The notes: generated from the letters alone by a model not told the origin. 64,000 bases of DNA from Capitulum mitella (GCA_030062745.1 CP099845.1:17834903-17898902), one strand, 5' to 3'; numbered from the stretch's first letter, positions 12,351-24,003 are shown. Program-made: numbers and translations.

Positions 12351-12459
12351 GCCGACAGCGGATGGCGAATACCGACTCCAGGGGCGTAGCCAAGATTTCG
12401 CCAGGGGGGGGGGCAAATCGGATTAAGGAGGCCCCCGTAACCAATGGGGGATCTCGCCA

Positions 12460-13165
12460 AGGGCGGATCCAGGATTTCGCCAAGGCGGGGGAGGGGAAGG
12501 ATGGAGGCGAATGATCAGCGCGGGGGCTCCCATTTTTTTCTCTTCATATAAGAAAAATGAAGTAATTTTGCTTTTCTTGCCAAATGAAATAACCGAAAAA
12601 ATTCAAACTCGTGACCTTGTTTGAGAAAATTCCCCTTTTTGTTTTCGAATAAAGTGGCTGAAATATGATAAAAACTTAGGCGGTTCTGTCCCTCCCTCCA
12701 TTTGAAATGTGGTGTTTGTATCTGGTCCATTAGCCCGTCTGTTCCCCCCCCCCCCCCATCTCGTAGCTTCTGGGATTTTTTTTGTCAGCTTTAGTTTAGG
12801 TTTCCTCTTGCAGTTATAGGGGCACTTTTGGTGGTCTCGGGCCGTCTGCCGTGCCAGAATCCACTAGTGGTCTCAGGTTCTTTTTACAGTTTTAAGTGTC
12901 CCGCGGGTCGTCTGAAATGCTCCTTTGGCAGTTTCAGGGGCACCTCGAACAGTCTCAGGGACCCACTTGGCAGTTTCAGGGACGCTCAAGTCATCTCGGG
13001 TTCACTCCAGTCGTCCTTGAGACGTTTTTGCCGTCTAAGGAGCCCCTCAGGTACAAAAAAGGCTCTCTATAAGTCTCTCTCTGTCGTGACAAAGGCGCCT
13101 CTGGAAATCCTATAGGTCCTCTGTCCGTTTCAGCAGCCTGTACGTCTCAAGGTCTAGGTGCTCAG
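12460..13165 (+). repeat. Segmental repeat copy B (empty site)
   Basis: This is the uninterrupted counterpart of 9060-11010. It begins GGCGGATCCAGGATTT, contains GCGAATGATCAGCGCGGG and the 21 bp cagtttcag series, and carries the pre-insertion target TCAA at 12986-12989. Long C and T homopolymers lie near 12740-12785. Confidence 0.75.
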
Positions 13166-13670
13166 TCGGGACGTCTCAAAGGGCCGGTGCTCATTGCAGG
13201 TGTCTGCCAGAGACCCGATGCGCGTCCGATGTCACTGTTCCGGCACCAACGGCGGTAGGCCCGGGTGTTCATGCCAGGCGCCCAGAAACGCCGCCAGGGG
13301 CCCGGTGTTCGTGCCGGAAGAAAAATGTTCGTTTCAGGAGCAAATCCTTTTGCCAAGCACCCGATGACAGGGTCATGGGCCTGATGGAAGTGATAGGGGA
13401 CTGGTGTTCGTTGAGCTAGGGGCCTGTTGTTTGTCTGGTGGGCCGCCACGTCCGTGGTTCTAGGGGCGGCGATTCCGTGTTCGTTTCTGGGGCTCGGCGC
13501 TTGTGCCAGGGACCCGGTGTTTGAGGTGCCTGGGGCCGGTGTTCCTAGAAAGAGGTGTTCGCTCCATTGACCTGCTTTCGCGGTGTTTGCGGTTCGGTGT
13601 CTGCGCCAGGCAGTGGCCAGGTGTTCGTGTCTGGACATGGTATCTGTGCAGGAACAGATGTTCTGACAGA
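13160..13670. repeat. Degenerate ~20-21 bp minisatellite, array 3
   Basis: A different unit, roughly GGGCCCGGTGTTCGTGCCAG, recurs with drift (GCCCGGGTGTTCATGCCAG, GGGCCCGGTGTTCGTGCCGG, CCAGGTGTTCGTGTCTGG). Frames on both strands, such as 158 codons on the - strand, are periodic artefacts. It follows arrays 1 and 2, which have a similar period but other unit sequences. Confidence 0.6.
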
Positions 13671-15305
13671 CAGATGACAGATGGCTCCCAGAAGTTTTGC
13701 AAATTTTGCGTTTTTAGAACCCAAAAATAAAAAAAGTCACGGGTCTCCGAGAACTAAAAATAAATCGATATTCTGTGTTCGTAGTGACAGTCATCATCTT
13801 TGTGTCTCCAACGAAAACACGGTATTTTTCTATGAAAATCCATCTTGAATAATAGTCCTAGACCTATGTTCGAACTCATCCACTGGAGTCACAAGAAATG
13901 ATAACTCTGCAACGCTGAAACTTGGGACAACCCTTCATTGTAGCTCTCCCTTCCTCTGTGAGAAAATGGCAAGTCTCTGGCGATATTCAGGGGGTCTTGC
14001 ACCCCTTTTTCCATGTTCAAGGCTGACTACGAATTCTTTGCGGCCACGGCTGTTCAAGTGTTTGTATCGATGTGTTTGTTGTTGTTAAGTTACATATCCT
14101 CATCTTTACGACATTGTAATTGTATTTTTGACCGAAAAAATTAATGGACTAAGTTAGATATTCATAGCTACAAAGTTTGGTCCATGCACTGCATTTCTGT
14201 CCGCTTCCTTGCACGATTCCCTAAGTAAAACTCTTTCTTGTGATGGAAGGTGACCCGTGAAGATATAGTGAATGAAATTCGATGCGTTTTTCGGATTTTT
14301 GGGAGCCAAGTCTGGAATTCTAAAGATCTTTGTGTCCCCTCCACCACGAAATGAAAGCATGGCTGCGCTGACGGTAGTGAGCGGGTTATCTTTGAACTGT
14401 GAGCTTGCGTACTCGTACCTACAAGTGTAGTTACTGGGGCTGGTTATCAGCATTTGATTAAGTCACCCGGGTTGTTGCCCACATCATGTATTTATGCCAG
14501 TGTAGCAACTTTGCATTCGACCGGTCTTTAAACAGAGCGTTAAAAAATGATCAAGATCATGTTGCTTAATCCGTCAAGGACTGGGACATCGGAGAGCAGC
14601 GTCTCGACAGCGGTCAAGGCGGAAGCATGTTGGCCACACACAGCCGGCAAATGCGTTGCCTTCTCTCCGCCGGAGAAGGCGCCACTTTATGGCGCGGTTA
14701 TTGCCGTTTCTGCGGAAACACGCCGCACGTACGGCCCACACGTGCGCGAGCGCTGCGCGATTTCGTGACGCCTGTCAGTCCTTCGCGCGTGTACGTGCTG
14801 CACATCTCGTCCGGTTGATGAAGTACTGCGATCCGCTGCAACACCACAAGGCCCCTATACACGCCGAAGACACCGAAGCAGTCTCTTAAGAAAAACAAAT
14901 AGACGGCACAAGCCACCGGCGACGTGTTGGAAGCAGGGGACGCATTTCGCTCCGGGTGCCTCCGACTGATACGAAAAAATCCGCAAACTCTCCAAAGACG
15001 GGCACAGTCGGGTCCATTCATACAGCCTGTTTGCAGTGCTGACTTCCCAGGACAGGTATAATGCACCGCGCGAAGTAAAATTTGTGCTGCTTCTTGTGCA
15101 TGTGTGTTGTGACCGTTTTGATCAGTAATGAAAATGGCTTTAATGCAGATTTTTTGTAAAGCCCTGTGTCACTGACTACAATGTAACAGGCACCGTTTAC
15201 GTACCGCTCCGTACCAGCAGTAAGCATTAATTTTAATTATCTGTTCCTGACATGTAGGTAGGTAGGTATGCGGTCAGTTTAAGTACGAACAGGAGTAAGA
15301 TGTCC
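13671..15305. other. Region without recognisable genes
   Basis: No supported gene. Short frames near 14550-15070 overlap on both strands and lack domain, signal peptide or splice support. A tiny GGTA repeat lies near 15255. Confidence 0.4.
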
Positions 15306-16528
15306 TTAACCGTATTCCCGGCGAGGGGGGGCTGAATCGGCCCCCCTCGGGTCTTTTGCTTGCCAATTCCAGGCTTTTTAACGCAGCCTTACAAAACTTG
15401 GTGACTTTTCCTAGCTATTCCTTCTACGCGCTGTGACGAAATTACAAAATTCTATTTTGCTCAGGGGCGGAGCCAGGCAACGTTTTTGAGAGGCACCTCA
15501 GGCCATTTTTGGCCATGTTGAGGGTAAAAGGAAAATGTCTGCCAAAAGCAGAGTTTTTAAGATGGACCTTAAAACTTTATATGGATGCATAGCTTAAAGA
15601 GTTGGGCAATGTGCAGTTGTAATTTTGTTCATCTGAGGTCACTTTACAAAGGTCAGGTCAAGGTCAAAAGTCAAAATTTGTTTTTTTGTGGTAATTTCGG
15701 CGTCTTTTTTTGAATGCCAAGCCCGGAATATATATGATGTAGCATGTTGTCCTCTACTTGTGTACCAAGTTTCAGTTTAATATCAGGTCGGGTCACGGAG
15801 CTATGAACCTAAAATGTCACTACGCATATCCTATGTCGCAATAGCCATAAAATGAAGTTTTTCAAATAGAGTGAATTCAAATAATTGAAAACGTTTACAG
15901 ATAATATTAAATGCACACGACATCATTCCAAGTGGCCCCAAGGTCAATAGAGGTCATTTAAGATCAAAGGTCACAAGTTGATTTGAAGAACATGTGACCA
16001 TGACAGTTTCCCCTTTTTCATGTTCCTGGCACCGCCTATGCTAACATTATACAAACATTGTAATGCGATTTGTAGTTCTTTAGCATAACATGACTAGCAG
16101 AAGCCAGAACAGTGTTTTTGTCTTTTTTGTTCATTCAGTTGTTAAAAAAACTAATCCTCCTATTTTTAAAACCCTGTGAACGCCCATGATTTTTCTCAAA
16201 ATTTCAGATTTGTGTACCCATGGTAAAAACACTATCCATAATCTCTCGATTCATGCCAGTGTCATTGAAATCGGTCTATAAAGAACGGAGTTATAAGAAG
16301 TCCAAAAATGCCCCTGATTTTGTTATTTTGGCTCCCCTGCCCACATTTATTTCGAAATTTTGAAAATTTCTTTCTTATAAAAATGTAGTTCAAGTCATGG
16401 CCAATCGATTGCCGTTTGTTGCGATGAAATCGGATGTGTAGTTCTCGAGATCTCAGGTGTGGACCGAATCCGCCCCCCCCCCTGCCGGGATTCGACCATA
16501 CCGTCTAGCCCTCCGGCAATAGGGTTAA
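15306..16528 (+). mobile_element. Family 1 piggyBac-like element, copy 3
   Basis: This 1,223 bp copy is bounded by TTAA (15306-15309 and 16525-16528). The left TIR is TTAACCGTATTCCCGGC and the right end is spacer-type, ending CCGGCAATAGGGTTAA. Internal order matches the other copies, including the highly conserved CCAATCGATTGCCGTTTGTT block near the right end. The one-base-spaced half-site pair is decayed here (AGATCA-A-AGGTCA, 15961-15973). There is no coding capacity. Confidence 0.9.
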
Positions 16529-17346
16529 ACAATTTTCAAAATGTAAGAATCATGTCACGAATGTATTTTATGACAAATGTTTCGAAATCATACCCATATG
16601 GCTTATATTTTGGAAGAAATCAAAGTTAGCAGGAATACGGGCCAAATCAGGTCATGGCGCATGACCAACTTTGCCCCGAGGGATTACGTGTTTCACCGAG
16701 AAATTTTGTTGATATGATACCAGCGATGTCACATATTTTGCGTGTGAATTTAAAAGGAATAGGAAGGGGCAAAAATGTATTGACCTTGACCTCAAAAGGT
16801 AATGAGATTAGCTTTACAAATCTGACTTTTAGAAAGTGAACTTTTACAAAAACACATTCCTTGTTTCTTCGTCTTTCCAATGATGTATAATTTGTCCTTA
16901 AAACTTTTTTGATCATGGAGATATAATGACATGCGTAGTTGGTCGTCGACACTGACCTCACATTTTCAATGACCTGTATCTCGTGGCCCCTTGACCTCAA
17001 GACTTTATAAGCCCAAAAATCAAAACCAGGGCTCACAAAAACCCAACACCCTACTTTGTAGGGGAATCTGGGAGGGTTTGATGAACTCGCCTTGGTGATC
17101 TGTCCCGGAATTGCCGAGCTATCACTTGGACAGTCCGAGAACATATAAACGATAGTCCTTTTATATTCAGTGCAAAAATGAGTGAAATGTGCATGTGTTA
17201 TTGTTTTTGTTCTATTTTGTGACGGGAGCTAGCCATAGTACTGCCGTCAGTCATGATATGCAAAATTGGAAGGTACAGGATACACACCACTGCAATGTTT
17301 TTGTTTTTTTATGGGAGGAGGGGGAGGGGCAATGTAGCTACAAGAT
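16529..17346. other. Region without a supported gene
   Basis: A 165-codon frame on the - strand (16647-17144) has no recognisable domain and no composition bias, so I do not call it. The segment contains scattered AGGTCA-like motifs similar to those in the nearby transposons. It could be part of an old element, but no TTAA-bounded ends were identified. Confidence 0.35.
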
Positions 17347-17892
17347 ATGTTGGAATTACTAGAAGATGAAAACAAGGATGCCACTTCGTATTTATCTCTT
17401 CTCCAGATGTCAGAGAGGATTTCGACATTTGATTCTGCTGACGAACATGACGATGGAGAGCGACCGGATAAACACTCTTGGCGGACCGTGAAATTATCAG
17501 AGCGGATACCCAGGATCCAGGGAGCAGGCGCATGTTTCCGGATAACGCCGAAGGTGTCCCAACACCTCTTAAGAAATGTGGCAAGTCCCCCCCCAAAAAA
17601 ACCCAGGATCCAGGGAACAGGCACATGTTTCCGGATACCGCCGAAGGTGTCCCAACACCTCGTAAGAAACAAGGCAAGTCCCCCCCCAAAAAAAAATATC
17701 CCGGGGGCGCGTTTGGGCCAAACGAGATACTGCGGTAGGCCAGCACCTGCAGCGGATAAGGTGTCAGCTCAAGTTGACCTATTTTCTCTCGCTCCGATTG
17801 AAATATTCGAGTACTTCTTTGACTATGACCTACTGCAGCACATTGCTTTTGAGAGCTGCTGGTATGTTGAGTGTAAGAAAAATAGTTCGTAG
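17347..17892 (+). pseudogene. piggyBac transposase-like N-terminal fragment
   Basis: This open frame of 181 codons starts at ATG 17347 and stops at 17890-17892. Residues 1-50 are acidic (for example FDSADEHDDGERPD), as in N-termini of piggyBac-type (PGBD) transposases. Near the end, LAPIEIFEYFFDYDLL matches the usual opening of the DDE_Tnp_1_7 domain, which is commonly PxxLFxxFFxxEL. The catalytic aspartates lie downstream in that family and are not present here, so this is at most a truncated remnant. Between the two parts, 31 codons are duplicated in tandem (93 bp; 17508-17600 and 17601-17693). It lies between family 1 copies 3 and 4 but not inside either, so a source role for those elements is inference. 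It could also be an exon of a domesticated gene. Confidence 0.45.
17508..17693 (+). repeat. 93 bp tandem duplication inside the transposase-like ORF
   Basis: Two 93 bp units start with ACCCAGGATCCAGGGA at 17508 and 17601 and end in a C-run/A-run. They differ at only a handful of positions. The length is a multiple of three, so the frame is kept through both copies and both encode a 31-residue unit ending SPPPKK. Confidence 0.85.
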
Positions 17893-18330
17893 GAACCGGA
17901 GCGATCATTTGCTGTTTGGAAAGAATTGTTACCAAAAAGATTTGCGCTTAAAATAGGGCAAAAGTCGTTGTTGCGGGGGAATTCCAGGACAAATAGACCA
18001 GTCAGCAGAACAGTTTTACACCTCCACGTGCAAGATATTGATATAGTTTGGCCCCAGCGGTCCTCTTGGGTGCCATATACGGCTGTGTGAGATTTAAGCT
18101 CGTAAGACCTAAGGTTTGGAAGTTATTGCCCGTGGCGTTTTAGATTACTGCTTGGCAAATGGGGCCGTTGATGGTAAATAAACTAGATGGAATAATTGGA
18201 ATCACAGAGACAAAATACATCGTCGGGTTCAACAATGATCAAGAAAAACGTTCTTGGTATTATTTTTCTGTCTAATTCAAATATTAAGCATGTGAACTCG
18301 TGACCTTAGGCCACTTAACTTAGTATGGCT
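17893..18330. other. Region without recognisable genes
   Basis: No continuation of the transposase-like frame was recognised in any frame. Nothing else is evident. Confidence 0.4.
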
Positions 18331-19555
18331 TTAACCCTACTCCCTGAGGGCTAGACGGTATGGCCGATTCCCGGCAGGAGGGAGGATTGGCCCCCCCCCC
18401 GAGATCTCGAGAATTACACCTCCGATTTCATCGCTTCAAACGGCGATCGATTTCTATGAAGTAAATTACACTTTTAAAAAAGGAAGTTTTCCAAATTTTG
18501 GAAGGGGTAAGTCTAGGGGGGGGGGCAAAAATGTCAGAATGGGGTATTTTTTGACTTTTTATGACTCCGTTGTTTATAGACCGATTTGGATGAAGTTAGA
18601 ATGATCGAGAGACTATGAATGGGACTTTTACCATTGGTAGACACATTTTAAATTTTCATAAAATTCAAAGACGTTCACAGAATTTCAAAAATGGGATTAG
18701 TGTTTCAACAACTGAATGAACAAAAAAAGGTAAAAACGTTTTTTTGGCTTCTACTAGTCATATTGTACTGAAGAAGCACAAATCGTATTACGATCTTTGT
18801 ATAACATTAGCACAGACGGTGCCAGGGACATGAAAAGGGGGGAACTGTCATGGTCACATGTTCTTCAGATCAACTTGTGGCCTTTCACCTTAAATGACCT
18901 TCAGAGACCTTTGAGCCACTTGGAATGATCTCCTGTGCATTTAAGATTATCTGTAAACGTTTTCAATCAAATGAATCCACTCTATTTCAAAAATTCCATT
19001 TTACGGCTATTGTGAGATAGGGTACGCGCACTGACAGTTTAAGTCATAGCTCCGTGAACCCAACCTGATATCAAGCTGAAACTTGGCACACAAGTAGAAG
19101 GCACCTTCCTACGTCATATATATTCCGAATTTGGTATTTCAAAGGATTGCGCCGAAATTAGTACTATAAAAGCTAATTTTGACTTTTGACCTTGACCTTA
19201 CCTTGTAAGTTGACCTCAGATAAATAAAGGTGTATTTGTATGTGTCCCCACTATTTAGCTATGCATCCAAGTAAAGTTTAAAGTTCTATCTTAAAAACAC
19301 TATTTTTGGCAGTCATTTTCCTTTTACCCTCAACAGGGTCCGAACGTGACCTTAGGTGCCTCTCAAAGACAAATTGCCTTTGACGTGGCTCCGCCCCTGA
19401 ACAAAATAGAACCTCGAAATTTGTCCACAGTACGTACAAAGAATAGCTTGGAAAAGTGACCAAGTCTCTTGAAACTGCGTCAAAAACCCTAGAATTGACA
19501 AGTAAAAAAACCGAAGGGGGGCCGATTCAACCCCTCCTGCCGGGAATAGGGTTAA
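18331..19555 (-). mobile_element. Family 1 piggyBac-like element, copy 4
   Basis: This 1,225 bp copy is in reverse orientation, with TTAA at 18331-18334 and 19552-19555. The spacer-type end starts TTAACCCTACTCCCTGAGGG. The simple end closes with CCGGGAATAGGGTTAA. More diverged than copies 2 and 7 across the middle, and its half-site pair has decayed (TGGCCT-T-TCACCT). No open frame of note. Confidence 0.9.
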
Positions 19556-19604
19556 TGACACTCACTGACATGAAAACAAAATGTATTTGTGGTAATTCGT
19601 AATT

Positions 19605-19665
19605 ATGTTTTACTTGTGTCCGCGTGTGTCTGTATTTGTGTGCGTGTGTGTGTTTGTATTCGTTG
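19605..19665. repeat. GT-rich simple repeat
   Basis: GTGTCCGCGTGTGTCTG and following GT-rich runs form a short degenerate microsatellite. Confidence 0.6.
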
Positions 19666-19889
19666 CCTTTACCGTCACCTCATGTTTTGATTTATATGGC
19701 GATGGGCTAGAATTGTCAGGAGTTCGTTCCAGACCGCCAACAGTCGAATATGTGCGGTGCCGGAGATACGTGCCTTTCGTTGATGGACAGGGAGCACCTT
19801 TGGCATATGAAATGTCATTTAACATGCTGACCCGAGGAAGTACATACCAAAAATGACATTTCCTTGGACATTAGATAGCAGAGCCGTCA

Positions 19890-21624
19890 GGGTGTGCTGT
19901 CTTCAGTTGCGGACTCAGCAGTCCTCAAGCTGTTGAATTGCCGACAGACTGTCCCCGACTGCTATCTTGATGTGCCACATAGTCAGCTCCAGCTTCTTCC
20001 TCGCGCATTCTCCGAGACCAAGGAGAACACTCGCGAGCTGATTTCTGTCGCCGCTGCTCCATTGTTAATCGGCATGTTGACTGGGATTCCTTCGATAGTT
20101 TCGCTCACAAATAGGCTGTCTTCGATGATGCTGTCGTTGATGACCACCAGGCCTTTTTGGACTACTTTGGCGAGATTCGGCGGTGCCCAGCTTTGCTCTA
20201 ATCCGTCTTTCTGGCTGATCTTCCGCTTCGACACCTTGTCTTGCTCATTTGAGCATCCAGCAATTGCGTTTCATGTAGCCCTTCTTCCGGCAGTACCACC
20301 ATGTGCCGTTGAACAGCGCGCGATGGTAGGACGTCTGAGAGCAGGTCTGCTGCGTCGGGTGATTTATCAGCTGAAGGGCGCCGTCCATCCTCTTCAATAG
20401 CTAGCCCATTATGCCTGTGTCTCTCACCAGCTGAACCTATTTCACTGCGAGGATGCTTTCTGGCGACGCTTATCGTTCTCACTGGAGCCACATGCTGATA
20501 CCTGCTGCAGTCACTGACGGCTTCATCAGTCGCTAGAACCGCCGGGACGTCTTGCAGCCTCCGTGGCTTTAATGAGCTGGGCTTGTGTTTTTTCATCTAC
20601 GGCCATGGTGAGATGATGCAGCAATGGAGCCTCTCGGACCTCACTGCAGGCCTCGTAATACGTCGTCCTCACTCTTCGCCCAGTATATTCGACCAGTGAT
20701 TGAAGTGGTTCGGTGTACCGACAGTGCATGCTATTTAGAAGAACACGGCTTCATTGCTGGCAGTCCTTGGATCCAAGCCGTCTTTCCAAGGCAGCCACGA
20801 GCTTCGAGAAGTCGGCTCGTTGTCCCTCCATCGGGTTGGTGAGCACAGTCTGCGCTGGCGTCTGATGCTGGCGCCATTTGATACGCCTTCTCTGTTTCTT
20901 TCCAGCGGTTAGCAACAGCCATGGTCTGGAACTGCGCAAGATACGCCTCCCAGAGGGACTTCCCCTCCAACCTGGAAATCTGTCTGTGTCTGGAAACGCT
21001 CAGGCAGTCATTCAGGGTATCCGTCACGATAGCTGACGACGATATTCTCCAGTGGTGGATGGTTTTACGGCGTACATCATCGTTCCGCACAGTCCGCGGT
21101 TTCACTGCCCAGATGGCTGATGTCTGCTTTTTCTCCCTTCCGGATATCATTACGCATTACTGTGATCTGGTCCACTGTATCCACCAGAAGGACGTGCTGG
21201 TCTTACTTCGGGTCCATTGTCGCAGCTTATTGGCCTCGTTTTTGCTGCCTGTTGGTCCGGAATTTGGTGGAGGTTCTGGCGTTGCTGGTCGAGGTTCTGG
21301 TCCATCTTCTGGTCCAGCTTTCGGCCCATGGCTGTGGCTTGCTGGTCAGTCTTTTGGATCAACGTCTCGCTTTGCTGGCTCAGCAGCGCCATGAGTACCT
21401 GAAAGTTGCCGCCGGTACGCTGATCATCTTGCGCTCCAGCCTACGGGACGTGCAATGTTCCTTCAGATGTTCCTGGCACGACCTGACACGCTGTCTCGTC
21501 AGTGACATCTTGGTCGACTTGGTCGGCAGTCCTTGCTGCAGACGGCTCCAGATGCCGCCCGCCTCCCGCAGCACACTCCCGCCGCTGCGATCTTGTTCTT
21601 GATCTTGTCGCCTGATGCCGACAT
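19890..21624 (-). pseudogene. Ty3/gypsy-type LTR retrotransposon gag-protease remnant
   Basis: Read on the minus strand, the gag-like frame starts at ATG 21624, just inside a primer-binding site. Fragments in shifting frames show a glutamine-rich coiled segment (about 21392-21150), a capsid-like motif WEAYLAQFQTMA (about 21050-20940), a zinc-knuckle-like stretch YCRKKGYMKRNC (about 20300-20250) and a protease-like segment ending INNGAAATEIS (about 20060). Knuckle positions are altered (first Cys to Trp, His to Tyr) and the protease active-site triad appears as NNG instead of DTG/DSG. Frameshifts and stops break the coding at several places, so it is dead. No reverse transcriptase or integrase was found before the element at 19555, so the pol part is missing. 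The family assignment rests on motif order. Confidence 0.7.
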
Positions 21625-21642
21625 TTCCCCTGCAAAGTAAAG

Positions 21643-21660
21643 ATCCCATTTCTGACACCA
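21643..21660 (-). other. Primer-binding site of the LTR retrotransposon
   Basis: On the minus strand this reads TGGTGTCAGAAATGGGAT. It ends in the complement of a tRNA CCA tail (TGG) and resembles the tRNA-Leu primer site used by many Ty3/gypsy elements. It lies 18 bp upstream of the gag ATG at 21624. The 5' LTR should therefore lie just above 21666, but I could not define its outer border and saw no second LTR. Confidence 0.6.
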
Positions 21661-21666
21661 GTCTTA

Positions 21667-23800
21667 TGAAACTGTTATTTTACCGTTTTTTTTTAACTCA
21701 AAACCGAAAGAGGTAAAAGTTAACTGTTAACTGTTACTTCAGCAGTTCCTGGCACCACCGAGTGCGTCGGCTCGGCGGACAGACTGTTGTGCAGGTTTCA
21801 AAGCGATTCGTGGTGTGTGGCACGTGTCACGTGGCGCGAACCAGACGTCTTCAGAATTCAATTAACCACGGGTACATGTGGGTGCTGCTGACTTGAGGCT
21901 TGATGACGGTATGGGCCCCATTTGTACAAGAGTACTCGCTCTTGGGCCTGATATCCACGTGCGATCCACGTGGCGATCCACAGATACGTGTTTCGATTCG
22001 GACCGGACAAGATCCCAGTGCCGGAAACAGGATCTAGGGCGGCTGAAATGTGGAGGGAGACAGAGCAGCAACAGCGCTATCCAGCCGTACCTCATACGAT
22101 GGGCAGGGTACAGCGGGCCACGTGTACCCTGAGGCCGCACGTGCATCTCTTTTACACCCCTGTGTTTCTTATAGTGCAACTGCCGGTACGCGAACGGCGC
22201 AGTTTTTAGCAGTTAAGCAGGGATCGTGGCTTGGAAAGGCGGACAGGCTGCTGCACGATCAATGTCGATGGATTCTGACCGGAATGAGGGTGCAACTTGC
22301 ACGTTGAAGCGCATGGTGCCTAAGCGAGTAATACCCTCCTTTATCGCCGCAAACTGCTAGCGCTGGGATGCTGAAAGTTGACGGGCAGGAGCATGTGATA
22401 CGCGGCAGTCGATAGATTTGGCTGTTTGCATGTTAATAGCTATAGTCTAGTGTGTGCGGAATGCACGTGCTGAGATGTAACCGTCTGCCATCCAGGCCTG
22501 GCGACATATGCAGCCTGGCGATATATGCGTTTCACGGGATGGTCTCATGCCAGACATCGTTTGCTCACTGGCCGTCGTAGGCGGGTGTTGAGGACGTGTG
22601 TCTAGTTATCCGACAGAGGCGGTTCGAGCTCAGCCGGCCGCGGAAAATTTTCATAGCTCGTCATGCGCCGTTGTTATTCAGATTTGTTTCACTGTCCAAG
22701 TGTGTCGTTGCGTGAATGGTAAAACGACTTGCAAATATGTACTACTTATGAGTGGGAGAAATGTCGGTACCAAGTGGCCTGCGCTCGATACAAAACCTTG
22801 ATTCTGACCTCAAACCAGCCGTGAAACGCGTTGGTTTGCATCTAGTCTTTATTGCCAGGATTCTGGGCGCCGAATGACGTCGAAGTCGGTGTTTTCCTAT
22901 ACCCCAATAATCAGTCACTCAGTTATTGCAAGGATTCGTTCCAAATGTAGTCTGCGTGTATTTAGAGGTTAATATTTTTTAAGTAAATTTAGGTCTTTTA
23001 AATAACGCAGGAATTCATCCGTTGCGACGTGAACCTCCTCAGCAATAAGCAACACCGCCCACATGCTACGCAGCCACAGGCCTGACTGAACCCCAGGCCA
23101 GTCTCCTCTGCGATCCGCACACACGCGTTGCCGTCCGCCCGCCTCACGCGATAGGATACTCAGTTCGACCGAGCTTAATTATTCATTCCGCTCCGGCCTA
23201 CCTTGCCTTATGCCGAAACATGGCTTCTAGAGCTTCTCCGAGGGCTTTGCACGCACCGTGGTACCTTCGAACCGACGACGAACACTGCTGCGAGCCGGGC
23301 GATGACGCCACCTGTTGCCAATTGCCCTGCCGCATGGCGTCACACTCGAGGCCCCGCCCACCGGCGCCGCGTACAAGAGACGCGGGAAAGGCACCGAATT
23401 CGGCTGTGTGTAACGGTACTACTGAAATCCACAACTTGGACATTTTTCAATGTTCCTTTGCATTTGATTCACTATTGTCGTCATTTTTATTGCTTTTATT
23501 GACTGTCAAGGATTGCCATATCAACCATAGGGTCAAAGTTCCCAAATCCATAATTCCCAAGCCGTGGACATGCGAGCTGAAATGTTTTATTTGCCGCGCT
23601 TGTCTCCCAGGATTATCCCTGACGCAAAATTTTCATCAGAATCTAAGGGATGGGGTGGTTGGCAGAAGCAAGGGCTGCTAAAGGTAGGTTCTAAAGACTT
23701 GCCAGCAAAAATCAACAGAAAGGTCAGAGGCAAGGGAATGAAAAGCAAAACAAGCAGAAACAATCAGAAGAACTGTATTAAGATTCCATCACCACTGGTT
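21667..23800. other. Possible decayed LTR, then region without a supported gene
   Basis: The first few hundred bases should include the 5' LTR of the retrotransposon remnant, but no TG/CA borders could be fixed. The rest holds short frames only. One frame at 23220-23681 on the + strand contains a double-cysteine pattern (CCEPGDDATCCQLPC), but its second half looks non-coding and no splice or signal peptide support was found. Confidence 0.35.
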
Positions 23801-23805
23801 AATCC

Positions 23806-24003
23806 CGGGGGATCTTGACCATGACTACCTTCGTTGGAAAAGGGGGCCAAATGTCTTGCATCCCTTCGAAGGAAGGTTCATTATTGTTTTGTTCCAGAAC
23901 TTTTTTGTTTAAGCGTATACTTATTTTAGAAAACGTCGAAACAAAGCGGCCGAAATACGGAGAGAAACCCACAACTGGGTAAAGGTCATACTACACGGAT
24001 GGA
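23806..24003 (+). repeat. Dispersed repeat family 4, copy 1
   Basis: This matches 56385-56592 in order: TTGGAAAAGGGGGCC, a CCTTCG..GGAA segment, CGAAACAAAGCGGCCGAAAT, GGAGAAA and CTACACGGATG. The same 'GGCCGAAA' core occurs more weakly in the segmental repeats at 9285 and 12655, hinting at one larger family. It has no coding capacity. Ends were not resolved. Confidence 0.6.

Noticed and set aside
16647-17144. 165-codon - strand frame
   Set aside because: Sequence looks like repeat-derived DNA with AGGTCA-type motifs; the product has no recognisable domain or biased codon use.
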